From positions 124,001-188,000 of the forward strand of contig CANNAN010000010.1 of assembly GCA_947502635.1 (NCBI GenBank): a stretch of DNA of 64,000 nt, read 5' to 3'. A model generated the notes under the pieces. It saw nothing but the letters and a program-made list of their open reading frames with translations. It did not search any database and was not told where the DNA came from. Positions within the stretch are counted from its first letter, which is position 1. Every line of letters begins with the position of its first letter. This DNA comes from an uncultured Flavobacteriaceae bacterium (GTDB lineage: Bacteria; Bacteroidota; Bacteroidia; Flavobacteriales; Flavobacteriaceae). Below are positions 43,668 through 53,019 of the stretch, piece by piece. Both the position numbers and the translations under genes were made by a program.

Positions 43668-45188
43668 TTATTTATTTGTTAATTTTTTCTGTGACTGTCT
43701 TATTAAATTTAAAGTGGTTGAATATAGGTCTTGATTATTCATCTTACCTTTCAGCCAGCTGTAAAAACTTATTACAAAAAGGTCTTCTGTGTGTATGTCA
43801 ATCCAATCGAAAGATTGTGATACAGTCTTTTTAAATTCATTTGAAGTTACTAGCTCTGGCGTTTTATAATAAGATTCTACAAAGCCTAAATAAGTAATAA
43901 CGAGCTGTTGATCAATATTTTTCAAATAGTTGTAATAATTTCTTTTAAAACTAAGCAACCGAGACTCAACCAAATCAATGTTTTTAAGTTCAATATGAAG
44001 TAAAATTTCTATTAAATTCTTTTTTATGACCCATTCTTTTCCTGCTTTTTCAGTATACCATTGGTCTGTATGATAAAATTTAGAAAATAACGTATGTGTT
44101 TTTTTAAAATTGCCTTTTTGAAAATAAAACATGATAAGGCTTAAATGAATATCTAGTATTGATTCTATGTCTGGATGTTTATTGTTTATTAGAGGAGCTA
44201 GTATTTCTATAGCTGTTTTTTGTTTGTTCGAATAATTGTAGTTGAGTGCGAGAAGTAAATTATATTTTAATTTATAAGTGTTGTAATATTTTTTTTGCTT
44301 TAAAAGCATGTGTTCATGCATAAGCTCCAAATAGTGAAAAGACTCATTAAATTTCTTATTTCTAAATAGTGTGTTAGCTATTAAATATATAATTTGAATA
44401 TGGTAGAAAAGTTGTTTTTCTTTGTTTTTGTGAGTGATTATTGTATTATAGGTATTAATTAAAAAGGGTTCTATTTGTAAATAACCTTTTGATACAAAAG
44501 CCGAAATCCTAACAATAGTTGCAAATTGGTATAAGGACTTAAAAGACATAGATTCATTAATGCTAATATGATGTTCTTGCAAGGTTTGATTCAGTACGGT
44601 TTGAAAGTCGACAACATCACCTTTATAAGTAATACTATTTAAGGTGTGTTTCATTTTTGCATAGACAATATTGAGCTGATCTTTTAATTGAAGGTTTTTT
44701 TGATTTGTCTCAAATTTCGAGACTAGCTCGTCAATTGAAATAGATGGGGTAGTATAGGCATACTGAATTTTAGTATGATAGATCTCATTTAGCAATGCAA
44801 ATAGATAATGTTCTAAAGCTAATATTTCGGCTTTGTCCAAAATTTTGTAGGCTACTTTATATTGTTTATGTTGCAGGAATGATCTTGAAGCTAGTATGTA
44901 TTTGATGATTTGCATATCTATTGAATTTTCTTCCTGTATGCTATTGTTTGCAATGAAATCAACGATGGATTGGTATAAGCGTTTTCTTAAAGCGTGGTAA
45001 GCATCTTTTTTTAGACTTCCGTAAAGTTTGAGGCAGATCTCGTTAGAATTCAACGTATCATTTAATAGATAATTAAATAACTGCACATTTTTTGCATCGT
45101 TGCGTTTGTTCTTTTTTTCTAAATATGTTATAAATCGATGCTGATCTTCAGAAGAAAAAGTAGAAATTATGTCATTCAAATTAGTCAT
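43668..45188 (-). CDS. TPR-like helical-repeat protein
   Basis: 506 residues, all alpha-helical, with no signal peptide or membrane segment. Helical repeats are seen in YKVAYKILDKAEILALEHYL and in FNESFHYLELMHEHMLLKQK, consistent with a TPR-like solenoid. The N-terminus (FSSEDQHRFITYLEKKNKRN) is a pattern met in Bacteroidota proteins of unknown function. Role unknown; protein-binding is the usual use of the fold. It is divergent from the YiaAB-type gene, with the 12-mer ATCGTCAGTTTT present twice in the shared upstream region (45192 and 45258). Confidence 0.7.
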   Translation of the reverse strand: MTNLNDIISTFSSEDQHRFITYLEKKNKRNDAKNVQLFNYLLNDTLNSNEICLKLYGSLKKDAYHALRKRLYQSIVDFIANNSIQEENSIDMQIIKYILASRSFLQHKQYKVAYKILDKAEILALEHYLFALLNEIYHTKIQYAYTTPSISIDELVSKFETNQKNLQLKDQLNIVYAKMKHTLNSITYKGDVVDFQTVLNQTLQEHHISINESMSFKSLYQFATIVRISAFVSKGYLQIEPFLINTYNTIITHKNKEKQLFYHIQIIYLIANTLFRNKKFNESFHYLELMHEHMLLKQKKYYNTYKLKYNLLLALNYNYSNKQKTAIEILAPLINNKHPDIESILDIHLSLIMFYFQKGNFKKTHTLFSKFYHTDQWYTEKAGKEWVIKKNLIEILLHIELKNIDLVESRLLSFKRNYYNYLKNIDQQLVITYLGFVESYYKTPELVTSNEFKKTVSQSFDWIDIHTEDLFVISFYSWLKGKMNNQDLYSTTLNLIRQSQKKLTNK

Positions 45189-45344
45189 TAAATCGTCAGT
45201 TTTTAAGAATTAAACTTATTTAAATATAGTTATTTAAAATGATTTTAATATAATTATATCGTCAGTTTTGTTAAAATATTGTATTCCATATACTTCGTAA
45301 GTGTTGCTATTTTGTTCTGTATTCAAATCATTAAAACAATAATT

Positions 45345-45833
45345 ATGAATTATCAAACATCGGTTTCGGTTGAAGAAAAATCAAAAGAAATGAAAGCTAA
45401 AAAAGAAAAAAAGGTTTACGATCAAAAACCAACATCAGCTTTTATTGGGGCGTCTTGGGCTGCATTATTTATAGGGGTCATATCATATTGTATTGGGTTA
45501 TGGAATGCAGAAATGTTATTAAATGAGAAAGGGTATTACTTTACAATCCTTCTTTTTGGTTTGTTCTCAGTAATATCCGTTCAAAAATCAGTACGAGATA
45601 AATTAGAGAATATTCCTGTTACCGATATTTATTATAGTATTAGTTGGTTTACAACGGTTACTTCTATTGTACTATTGGTTATTGGACTATGGAATGCTGA
45701 TTTACTTTTAAGTGAAAAAGGATTTTATGGGATGTCGTTTCTATTAAGTTTATTTTCTGCTATTGCAGTGCAGAAGAATACCAGAGATGTGCAGTTTATT
45801 AATAGAAGTGCTGAAGATGAAAAACAATTGTAA
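45345..45833 (+). CDS. inner membrane protein with two YiaAB two-helix domains
   Basis: 162 residues from ATG 45345; an upstream start at 45279 would add a hydrophobic segment not seen in relatives. Two repeats of the YiaAB two-helix domain: [20 protein letters not shown] with [20 protein letters not shown], and [20 protein letters not shown] with [20 protein letters not shown]. Each ends in SVQKSVRD or AVQKNTRD. It should have four membrane helices in the inner membrane. The function is unknown. Confidence 0.85.
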   Translation: MNYQTSVSVEEKSKEMKAKKEKKVYDQKPTSAFIGASWAALFIGVISYCIGLWNAEMLLNEKGYYFTILLFGLFSVISVQKSVRDKLENIPVTDIYYSISWFTTVTSIVLLVIGLWNADLLLSEKGFYGMSFLLSLFSAIAVQKNTRDVQFINRSAEDEKQL

Positions 45834-45844
45834 AATGTATGTTC

Positions 45845-46127
45845 ATATAACAAATTAAAAACCTTTTCTTTTTTCTTGTGCATATGAATTTGTGTTAAAC
45901 GATAATGCGCCCATACTTTAGGAACTCCATCTTCCGCAGAATAATATCTATATAAGTTTGTGGGTAATGTTCTCCTTTTTGTAATTCGATATTATACCCT
46001 GCAGCTACTTTGTTTATTTGATAGTACATGGCATTCTGTTGGAGTTTTTATGGGCAGTGTTTATAGTTTCAATTGCTTTTTCTGGTGCTTCTTCGTTTTC
46101 ATATAAAGTGGTTAATTTATTATAACA
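45845..46127 (-). pseudogene. decayed TPR-repeat protein gene with two frameshifts
   Basis: On the minus strand the coding-like text runs through three frames without an intact frame. From 46127 it reads CYNKLTTLYENEEAPEKAIE and TINTAHKNSN in one frame. It then continues as QNAMYYQINKVAAGYNIELQ and KGEHYPQTYI in a second frame, and as RYYSAEDGVPKVWAHYRLTQ and IHMHKK in a third. Together they form one continuous TPR-like sequence, so single-base indels near 46048 and 45948 have broken the gene. The 3' end fades into the YiaAB gene's end. It fills most of the 380-bp gap 45834-46212. Confidence 0.7.
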
Positions 46128-46212
46128 GGTTGAGGAACTAGAGGCGAATTTATTTGGTTATTTTGAAGTTCGTTTGGTATTGTCGTATCTTAGTGTACTA
46201 ATGTTTCTTAAT

Positions 46213-47091
46213 ATGCCTTATTGGTTGTACATCGCTATCATTGTTTTAATTGTTTATGTGGCAATAAGTATCGCTTTGTATTATCTACAAGATTATATGT
46301 TGTTTAAACCTGAAAAACTTCCTAAAGATTTTCAGTTTAATTATGAAAATCAAGAATTCAAAGAGTATAATTTAGAAACAAGAGATGGTGCTATTATTAA
46401 TGGCATTCGATTTTTTCCAAAAGAAGAAAGTAAAGGCGTTGTATTGTATCTAAAAGGAAACTCTAAAAGTATTAAGGGTTGGGGGAAATTTGCTGTTGAT
46501 TTTACGAGACATGGCTATAATGTTTTAATGGTTGACTACCGCGGTTTTGGTAAAAGTACTGGGAGACGCTCACAGAAAGCTATTAAAAGAGACTTGCAAG
46601 AGGTTTATAATAAGATAAAAGAACTCACAACTGAAGATAGAATTATACTATATGGGCGATCTTTAGGTTCTGGATTTGCTGCCAAATTAGCCTCAATGAA
46701 CCATCCCAAAATGCTTATTCTTGATGCGCCTTACTATAGTTTAACTAAGGTAACAGCTCGCTATGCGCCTTTTATGCCTTTATCTGTTTTGCTAAGATAC
46801 CCGTTGCCTACTTATAAATGGTTAAAGTATGTGCAATGTCCAATACATATTATACATGGTACAAACGATAAACTTATTCCGTATAAGACAAGTGTTAAAT
46901 TATCTCTGGTAAACCCCAAGCTTACTAAATTGCATTCGGTAATTGGTGGCGGACATAAAAACTTAAATAATTTTGAATCGTATCATAAAATGATTCATGA
47001 AATTTTAAATACAAACCCGCATGAAATAGATTTATCAACCACAAGTATCCATGTTAAGCATACATCAAAGAAAAGTAAAACAAAGGCTTAG
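46213..47091 (+). CDS. membrane-anchored alpha/beta hydrolase (first of a tandem pair)
   Basis: 292 residues from ATG 46213; TTG 46174 and ATG 46201 are upstream alternatives. A signal anchor (YWLYIAIIVLIVYVAISIAL) is followed by an alpha/beta hydrolase of the ABHD13/17 (BEM46-like) group, with the nucleophile Ser in ILYGRSLGSGFAAKLA, the acid in HGTNDKLIPYKT and the His in IGGGHKNLNNFESY. The oxyanion-region HGN of relatives is KGN here (VVLYLKGNSKSIKGW), an unusual change. Its 3' end overlaps the next hydrolase gene by 41 bp, and the two are clearly paralogues. Confidence 0.85.
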   Translation: MPYWLYIAIIVLIVYVAISIALYYLQDYMLFKPEKLPKDFQFNYENQEFKEYNLETRDGAIINGIRFFPKEESKGVVLYLKGNSKSIKGWGKFAVDFTRHGYNVLMVDYRGFGKSTGRRSQKAIKRDLQEVYNKIKELTTEDRIILYGRSLGSGFAAKLASMNHPKMLILDAPYYSLTKVTARYAPFMPLSVLLRYPLPTYKWLKYVQCPIHIIHGTNDKLIPYKTSVKLSLVNPKLTKLHSVIGGGHKNLNNFESYHKMIHEILNTNPHEIDLSTTSIHVKHTSKKSKTKA

Positions 47092-47875
47092 AAAAGTAAG
47101 TGTTGTTTTAATAAGCCTCTATATTATGATTGGTACATTACTGTATTTTTTGCAAGAAAAAATGTTATTTCACCCTACGGTTTTGTCACAAGATTTTAAG
47201 TTTGAATTTTCTCATCCTTTTGAAGAATTGTATTTTAATACAGATAATAATGCTGTTATAAACGCGCTTCATTTTAAAGCAGAAAATCCGAAAGGCGTTA
47301 TATTATATTTTCATGGAAATGCTGGTGATCTGTCTAGGTGGGGGATTATTACTGAGTTTTTTGTAAAAAAGCAATATGATGTTTTGGTGATGGATTATAG
47401 AACCTTTGGTAAAAGTACAGGTAAATTATCTGAAGCAGCTTTATATAATGATTCGGAATATTGTTATAATTATTTAAAAGAATACTATTCGGAAAATGAT
47501 ATAACAATTTATGGAAGATCTCTGGGGACAGGAATAGCAACTTATATCGCTTCTAAAAATAAGCCGAAACAATTAATCTTAGAAACACCATATCATAGTA
47601 TAACAGATGTGGCAAAATCTAAATTTCCCATTTTTCCTGTAAAATATATTGTAAAATACAAACTGCCAAGCTATCAGTTTATAACTCAAGTAGAGTGTCC
47701 AATATTTATATTTCATGGAACTAACGATGAGGTTATTCCTTATAAGTCTGCACAAAACCTATTTAATATAGCTCCAATGTCTCAAACGACTTTTACAACA
47801 ATAGAAGGCGGTCATCATGGTGATTTAGTAAGTTTTGAAACATACCATGAACAAATAAAAAATATATTAAAATAA
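47051..47875 (+). CDS. membrane-anchored alpha/beta hydrolase (second of a tandem pair)
   Basis: 274 residues from ATG 47051; the next ATG, at 47126, would still leave part of the hydrophobic anchor. The anchor VVLISLYIMIGTLLYFLQEK is followed by the same ABHD13/17-like fold as its upstream neighbour: canonical VILYFHGNAGDLSRWG, nucleophile in ITIYGRSLGTGIATYIA, acid in HGTNDEVIPYKS, and His in IEGGHHGDLVSFETY. Here the HGN motif is intact. The likely activity is an esterase or lipase on membrane-associated lipids or acylated proteins. It converges with the 824-residue protein gene 17 bp away. Confidence 0.87.
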   Translation: MLSIHQRKVKQRLRKVSVVLISLYIMIGTLLYFLQEKMLFHPTVLSQDFKFEFSHPFEELYFNTDNNAVINALHFKAENPKGVILYFHGNAGDLSRWGIITEFFVKKQYDVLVMDYRTFGKSTGKLSEAALYNDSEYCYNYLKEYYSENDITIYGRSLGTGIATYIASKNKPKQLILETPYHSITDVAKSKFPIFPVKYIVKYKLPSYQFITQVECPIFIFHGTNDEVIPYKSAQNLFNIAPMSQTTFTTIEGGHHGDLVSFETYHEQIKNILK

Positions 47876-47892
47876 ATTTACCAAGTAATGAT

Positions 47893-50367
47893 TTACTCTA
47901 CTTCAAAAGTAGATAGATGATGTATTGGGATGCCAGTATTTGTAATACCTTCAATTTTAATAGCATATTTGCTGCTTCTATCACTTGTAAAGAATGATAT
48001 TTCTGCTTTGGTATTGTCTTTATTAATTATAATTTTAGGTTCCCAATGTAATGTTGTTCTAACATCTTGTTTTGTTACTTCTTCAATATTATCTATATGT
48101 TTTGGAGCATAAAATTCACGGGCTGTATAAAAACCAATGGCTGTAAAATCTATAATTCCTGGTTTACGTTTTAAATTTATGTTTCTGGAGTAATTTCCAG
48201 TTCTGGAATATAAAGCAATGACACCATTCCCACTATTGGAAAAAAAAGAAGCATCAATACCTTTTAAAACATCAACAAAATCTATATCGTTACCAGACAT
48301 AAAAGAAATTTCTTCAAATTCAACAGGGATACCATCTAAAAGAATCTTTGGGGTACCCTGATTTCTTATTGAAATGGAGCTGTTGTTTGCAGAGACCCCT
48401 GGAAGCATATTAAGTAAATCTAAAACAGATAGATGTCTTTGATTTTCATAATCGTTCATATCAATTCTATGACTTGCGGAACCGTAAATAGTTCTTTCGT
48501 TTAGTTCTTTTTTTCTTTCATCATCGGCAGTTTTTTTCTTGGCAGTTATAACAATTTCATCAAGTAATGTTCTTGCCTTAGAAAATTCAGTATTAATATC
48601 AGAAATACGTTTCGCTTGCTTAATAAAGTTAGTTATTTGAGTATGACTATCACTTGTAGTGGGGTTTAAAATGGTGTTTCTAACTATTTTTGGGCTGTCA
48701 TTAAAGTTTTCATCCAAAAATATAGATACAAATCTGTTTTTTCTTTCTTCATCAGATTTAAAATCTTTAACGCGTGCTTCGATAAGGGTCGGTAAGGAGT
48801 CTTTAAAAACAAAGGGCCCATATTTAAATGCTCCATTGGGCTCCGTTCGTTTTTTTTCTTGATAAGGTAACTTGCTCATAAAAGTAAGCCTTGAGGCAGC
48901 AGATAATCTTTGTTTATCTCCTTTTAAAGCGGCGGTGTAACCAGAAATATAGACTCCCTTTTCGGGTTTAAAATGATTTTTTATTTTCGTATTGTCATAT
49001 AAAACAGTATTCCATGTAAAACGCCTCCAGCCATGTGTTAACATGGTTAAATCTAATAAATAGCGTCTTTTTTTGTCATTTTCTTTTTCGAAAAAATACC
49101 CAGGATTTTTAATATGCCCTCTTAAATCTGAGTTTAATAAAAGGTACGTTTTAATGTTTTCATTTTTATTATTATGACTAATGGCATCAATGTCTGTTAT
49201 TGACATCGATAAGTTTCCTAAAGCAGTGGCGCCAGCGTTATCTTTTAAATCTATTTGGATTGAGATTTTCTCTCTGGTTTTTGGTGTTTCATTGTCTACT
49301 TTAAGATTAACCGCAATAGTGTTGTTTGGGTTTTCAATATAAACAAGCCGTTCGCATACAGGCTTCCCATTATTGTCAAACAACGTAAAATTTGCTATGC
49401 CATTAAATAACGAAGAGGTGCTTGATTTAATTAGGTAAGAGTTTATGGTTTCTGTTTCTAGTTTTTCATAAATAACGCGTCCTCTTTGATGTGCTACTAA
49501 AAAGGTGTTTTTTAGTCCTATAGGGAGATTAGAGGATGCCTTTATAGTAAGCTGATGTCCTTGGTTTTCTATGTTTAAACTATAACCATTAGCTAATGCT
49601 TTGGGTAGTGGGTATTTAAATTCTTTATCATTAATAATGACACTTGCATAATAGTTTAGGTCTGCTTTAGGTTGCAAAGAAAAAACACTTAAGCCGAATT
49701 TATAAGTTTTAAATAAGCAAATCGTGTCATTGTTAGAGTCTTTAATAGTGCCTTCTAAGGTAATATTTCTACCCAGCTTATCTTTTACTTTAACAGCAAC
49801 TTTAGAGGTTATATTGTTAACCAAATAGCCACTTTCTGGATAAAAATTAATATCAGGACGTTCCATTAGAACTTCTTCCTTTATGTGTTCTTTACTTAGA
49901 TTCTTAACAATATTGCTTAAGCTATCTTTTTTACTTATGTTCCAAACAGGAATCTGTTTTTGAAAGAAATAATCAGGATGATTATTTCGCATATAATTAG
50001 TATATGCTCTAAGCATATAGTTTCCAGACTGCCATTCTTTTTCTATTTTAAAATCGCCAGCAACACTTACATCGTTAGTATAAAGTTGTTTCTTTGAAAG
50101 AATACTGTCTCTTTCGTTAATTAATTCTACATAAATAATGCGACTCTTCTCAGATCTTTTATGATTAACTCCATTTATTAAATAAGCTGTGTACCAGATG
50201 TCTTCACCTGTAGTATAATATGGTTTGTCTGTTTGGACATAAACTTTTTCGGGATAATTTGTAACATAAGCTTCGAGTTTATTTAGAACTAATTCTCTGA
50301 AATTATCAACCAATACAAAAGATAGAAGCGTAACAACGGTAATATATGTGATAAGTTTTTTAATCAT
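47893..50367 (-). CDS. MG2-domain protein with C-terminal TonB-plug-like domain
   Basis: 824 residues. An N-terminal membrane segment (about 1-22) is followed by an alpha-2-macroglobulin MG2-type beta-domain (VYVQTDKPYYTTGEDIWYTA near 42), further beta-rich repeats, and a TonB-receptor-plug-like domain near 640-745 (NDYENQRHLSVLDLLNMLPG, then NSSISIRNQGTPKILLDGIP, FVDVLKGIDASFF and NGVIALYSRTG). After the plug only about 80 residues remain, so there is no beta-barrel. It is exported and its role is unknown. Relatives in this phylum are annotated only by the plug. Confidence 0.82.
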   Translation of the reverse strand: MIKKLITYITVVTLLSFVLVDNFRELVLNKLEAYVTNYPEKVYVQTDKPYYTTGEDIWYTAYLINGVNHKRSEKSRIIYVELINERDSILSKKQLYTNDVSVAGDFKIEKEWQSGNYMLRAYTNYMRNNHPDYFFQKQIPVWNISKKDSLSNIVKNLSKEHIKEEVLMERPDINFYPESGYLVNNITSKVAVKVKDKLGRNITLEGTIKDSNNDTICLFKTYKFGLSVFSLQPKADLNYYASVIINDKEFKYPLPKALANGYSLNIENQGHQLTIKASSNLPIGLKNTFLVAHQRGRVIYEKLETETINSYLIKSSTSSLFNGIANFTLFDNNGKPVCERLVYIENPNNTIAVNLKVDNETPKTREKISIQIDLKDNAGATALGNLSMSITDIDAISHNNKNENIKTYLLLNSDLRGHIKNPGYFFEKENDKKRRYLLDLTMLTHGWRRFTWNTVLYDNTKIKNHFKPEKGVYISGYTAALKGDKQRLSAASRLTFMSKLPYQEKKRTEPNGAFKYGPFVFKDSLPTLIEARVKDFKSDEERKNRFVSIFLDENFNDSPKIVRNTILNPTTSDSHTQITNFIKQAKRISDINTEFSKARTLLDEIVITAKKKTADDERKKELNERTIYGSASHRIDMNDYENQRHLSVLDLLNMLPGVSANNSSISIRNQGTPKILLDGIPVEFEEISFMSGNDIDFVDVLKGIDASFFSNSGNGVIALYSRTGNYSRNINLKRKPGIIDFTAIGFYTAREFYAPKHIDNIEEVTKQDVRTTLHWEPKIIINKDNTKAEISFFTSDRSSKYAIKIEGITNTGIPIHHLSTFEVE

Positions 50368-50812
50368 ATTTATAATAATTACACCTGCTTTCTAAACGAT
50401 AATTATAGTTGCAAAATGAATAATATGACAATAAAGATAATATATTAAAATATTACATTGAAAGTCATTTATTTTACTCAATTGAATATTTAAAGATTAA
50501 TAGCGTCTTAAAAAATTAACATCTCTCCCTTAGTTTCTTAAATAAAACATAAAAGAATAATTCACAATGTTAAAAGTTTCTAAACCCATGTAACTAATTC
50601 CATAAAAACGCGTCAATTTTGTAGTATCAATTTGGTAATTATGATAAAGTTAGTCTTTTTTAGTTAGTGTAAGATTCAATAACTATTTCTAATGAAAATC
50701 ATAGTATGGTCTTTTGCGAAATTGAAGAAGCCGCAGGCTTATTTTTGATAGAAAAAACTCTTCCAGCAATGGGATGCGTTAAAACATATAAGTTTAGTTA
50801 AGTTAGTTAGTA
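50368..50812. other. intergenic stretch upstream of the lysS terminator
   Basis: It is AT-rich. A 31-codon frame at 50706-50801 (MVFCEIEEAAGLFLIEKTLP at its start) is the only coding-like item, and I do not trust it. No repeat or RNA gene was recognised. Confidence 0.4.
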
Positions 50813-50850
50813 AAAAAAAGCCAGTAATGTAAAAATTACTGGCTTTTTTT
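50813..50850. terminator. bidirectional terminator at the lysS 3' end
   Basis: AAAAAAAGCCAGTAAT (50814-50829) pairs with ATTACTGGCTTTTTTT (50835-50850). It lies just 3' of the minus-strand lysS stop at 50873 and gives poly-U on that strand. Confidence 0.88.
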
Positions 50851-50872
50851 ATGCTTAATTTAGATTTGTTTG

Positions 50873-52564
50873 TTAAGTCATTTCAACAAACAAACCATCA
50901 TCGGTTTTTTCAACTTTAGCTAAACTGTTTTTAGTTAGCTCTTTAATAGTTTTATCCCACTTTTTATTCGATAAACCAGACTGTTGTTTAAGGTCGTTAA
51001 GTGCTAAGCGCTCTGCTTTTTTTAGTAAATCAAAAAGAACTTTACCTTCTTCACTAATAGCTGGTGCTTTTTTCTCGGGTCTCATTTGCGGGAAGAATAA
51101 AACTTCTTGTATGGATTGGTTATTGGTTAAAAACATAATCAATCGATCCATACCAATACCCATTCCAGAAGTTGGAGGCATACCATACTCTAATGCACGT
51201 AAAAAATCATGATCAATAAATTCGGTAGCTTCATCATCTCCTTTGGCGGCCAATTTAAGTTGGTGTTCAAAACGTTCACGTTGGTCAATAGGATCATTAA
51301 GTTCAGAATAGGCATTGGCAATTTCTTTACCACAAACCATAAGCTCAAAACGCTCTGTTAATTCAGGGTTCTCTCTATGTTCTTTACATAATGGACTCAT
51401 TTCCTTCGGGTAGTCTGTTATATAGGTTGGCTGTATATAGTTACCTTCACATTTTTCACCAAAAATTTCATCAATAAGCTTCCCTTTTCCCATGGTATCA
51501 TCTACTTCAATACCCATGTCTTTAGCAGCTTGCCTAATGGCGTCTTCCGTTTTTCCAGTAATATCAAACCCTGTAAAGTGTTTAATAGAATCTGCCATGG
51601 TAACACGCGCATATGGTGCTTTGAAATCTATTTCGTGGTCACCAAAAGTAGCTTTCGTAGTTCCGTTTACTGCTATAGCACAATGCTCTAATAAACGCTC
51701 ACAGAAATCCATCATCCAATTATAATCTTTATAAGCTACATAAATTTCCATAGCCGTAAATTCAGGATTATGTGTTCTGTCCATGCCCTCGTTTCTAAAG
51801 TTTTTAGAAAACTCGTACACCCCATCAAAACCACCAACAATCAATCGCTTTAAATATAACTCATTAGCAATTCGCATATATAATGGAATATCTAAGGCGT
51901 TATGGTGTGTTATAAAAGGACGTGCTGCGGCACCACCAGGTATTGGTTGTAATACAGGTGTTTCAACTTCAAAATAGCCAGAGTCATTAAAAAACTGACG
52001 CATGGCATTAAATAATTTGGTGCGTTTTACAAAAACATCTTTTACTTGCGGGTTTACTACCAAGTCGGCATAACGTTGTCTGTAACGTTGTTCAGGATCT
52101 GTGAACGCATCATACACAACACCATCTTTTTCCTTTGGCAGAGGTAATGGCTTTAAAGCTTTACTTAACAAGGTAAAGTCTTTAACTTTAACTGTTTTTT
52201 CACCTACTTGCGTTGTGAATAATTCACCTTCAATACCAACAAAATCTCCAAAATCTATTAGTTTTTTAAAAACCTCGTTATATTTTTCTTTGTCTTCTCC
52301 TAGGCAAATTTCATCACGATTAAAATATACTTGTATTTTACCTTCAGCATCTTGTAATTGTGCAAAACTAGCTTTTCCTTGCACTTTTATCATCATTAAT
52401 CTGCCAGCAATAACAACCTGTTTACCTACTTCAAACTGGTCTTTAACCTGTTTTGAGGTATGGTTTACTGGATATAAATCTGCGGGGTATGGATTAATAC
52501 CTAATGCACGTAGTTTTGTTAGTTTTTCTCTTCTTACAAGCTCTTGCTCTGATAATTGCGACAT
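50873..52564 (-). CDS. lysS: lysyl-tRNA synthetase, class II
   Basis: 563 residues. An OB-fold anticodon-binding domain (about 55-160, VVIAGRLMMIKVQGKASFAQ) is followed by the class II core: RYADLVVNPQVKDVF (motif 1 region), RNEGMDRTHNPEFTAMEIYV (motif 2), and SGMGIGMDRLIMFLTNNQSI (motif 3). It attaches lysine to tRNA-Lys. The C-terminus has an extra tail of about 60 residues after motif 3 (KAPAISEEGKVLFDLLKKAE), longer than in E. coli LysS and common in this phylum. Confidence 0.97.
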   Translation of the reverse strand: MSQLSEQELVRREKLTKLRALGINPYPADLYPVNHTSKQVKDQFEVGKQVVIAGRLMMIKVQGKASFAQLQDAEGKIQVYFNRDEICLGEDKEKYNEVFKKLIDFGDFVGIEGELFTTQVGEKTVKVKDFTLLSKALKPLPLPKEKDGVVYDAFTDPEQRYRQRYADLVVNPQVKDVFVKRTKLFNAMRQFFNDSGYFEVETPVLQPIPGGAAARPFITHHNALDIPLYMRIANELYLKRLIVGGFDGVYEFSKNFRNEGMDRTHNPEFTAMEIYVAYKDYNWMMDFCERLLEHCAIAVNGTTKATFGDHEIDFKAPYARVTMADSIKHFTGFDITGKTEDAIRQAAKDMGIEVDDTMGKGKLIDEIFGEKCEGNYIQPTYITDYPKEMSPLCKEHRENPELTERFELMVCGKEIANAYSELNDPIDQRERFEHQLKLAAKGDDEATEFIDHDFLRALEYGMPPTSGMGIGMDRLIMFLTNNQSIQEVLFFPQMRPEKKAPAISEEGKVLFDLLKKAERLALNDLKQQSGLSNKKWDKTIKELTKNSLAKVEKTDDGLFVEMT

Positions 52565-52610
52565 ATTCTAAATACTGTATGAATTTTAAAGGCACAAAGA
52601 TAATCATTTG

Positions 52611-52645
52611 ATTTACGATTTACGATTATTGATTTACGATTTTTA
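52611..52645. repeat. short direct repeats of GATTTACGATT
   Basis: The stretch from 52611 carries GATTTACGATTTACGATTAT followed by TGATTTACGATTTTTAG. The 11-mer GATTTACGATT occurs twice in about 30 bp, with a further partial, overlapping copy. It is probably a local slippage product upstream of lysS and the Pmp3-type gene. Confidence 0.4.
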
Positions 52646-52815
52646 GAGGTTCTAACTATAGAAAGGGTATTTGTTAAAATCTTTTCATGAGGTATTTGCG
52701 GAATAGGTTTTATTTATAATGTTTAACATAAATTGTAACAAAATAGGAATTATGACGTCAAATAATTAATCATCAATCTGTGCTGATTTGTTTCAGCATT
52801 AAAATAAATCAAAGT

Positions 52816-52974
52816 ATGAGTTTCTGGAGAGTTTTACTGTCTATTATTTGTCCACCCTTAGCCGTTATCGACAAAGGTTGTGGATCCATTTTTATTGTCT
52901 TTTTATTATGGCTTTGTGGTTGGGTACCAGGCGTTATTGCTGCACTTGTTATTATTAATAACCCTAATAGATAA
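52816..52974 (+). CDS. YqaE/Pmp3 family small membrane protein
   Basis: 52 residues from ATG 52816; the frame can be extended to 52780, but MSFWRVLLSIICPPLAVIDK is the family start. It continues GCGSIFIVFLLWLCGWVPGV and ends IINNPNR. Two membrane helices flank a short loop, as in Pmp3/UPF0057 proteins tied to membrane potential and stress. It lies 21-45 bp before the next lipoprotein gene on the same strand. Confidence 0.92.
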   Translation: MSFWRVLLSIICPPLAVIDKGCGSIFIVFLLWLCGWVPGVIAALVIINNPNR

Positions 52975-53019
52975 AAGCGTATATTTGTTTGTTAAATGAA
53001 AAACCCAAAATTTAATCAC

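Noticed and set aside
50706-50801. A 31-codon frame (MVFCEIEEAAGLFL start) before the lysS terminator
   Set aside because: It is too short, has no upstream promoter that I can see, and shows no match to any known peptide.
52101-52571. A 156-codon plus-strand frame over lysS
   Set aside because: It is antisense to the N-terminal OB-fold of LysRS, which is well supported.
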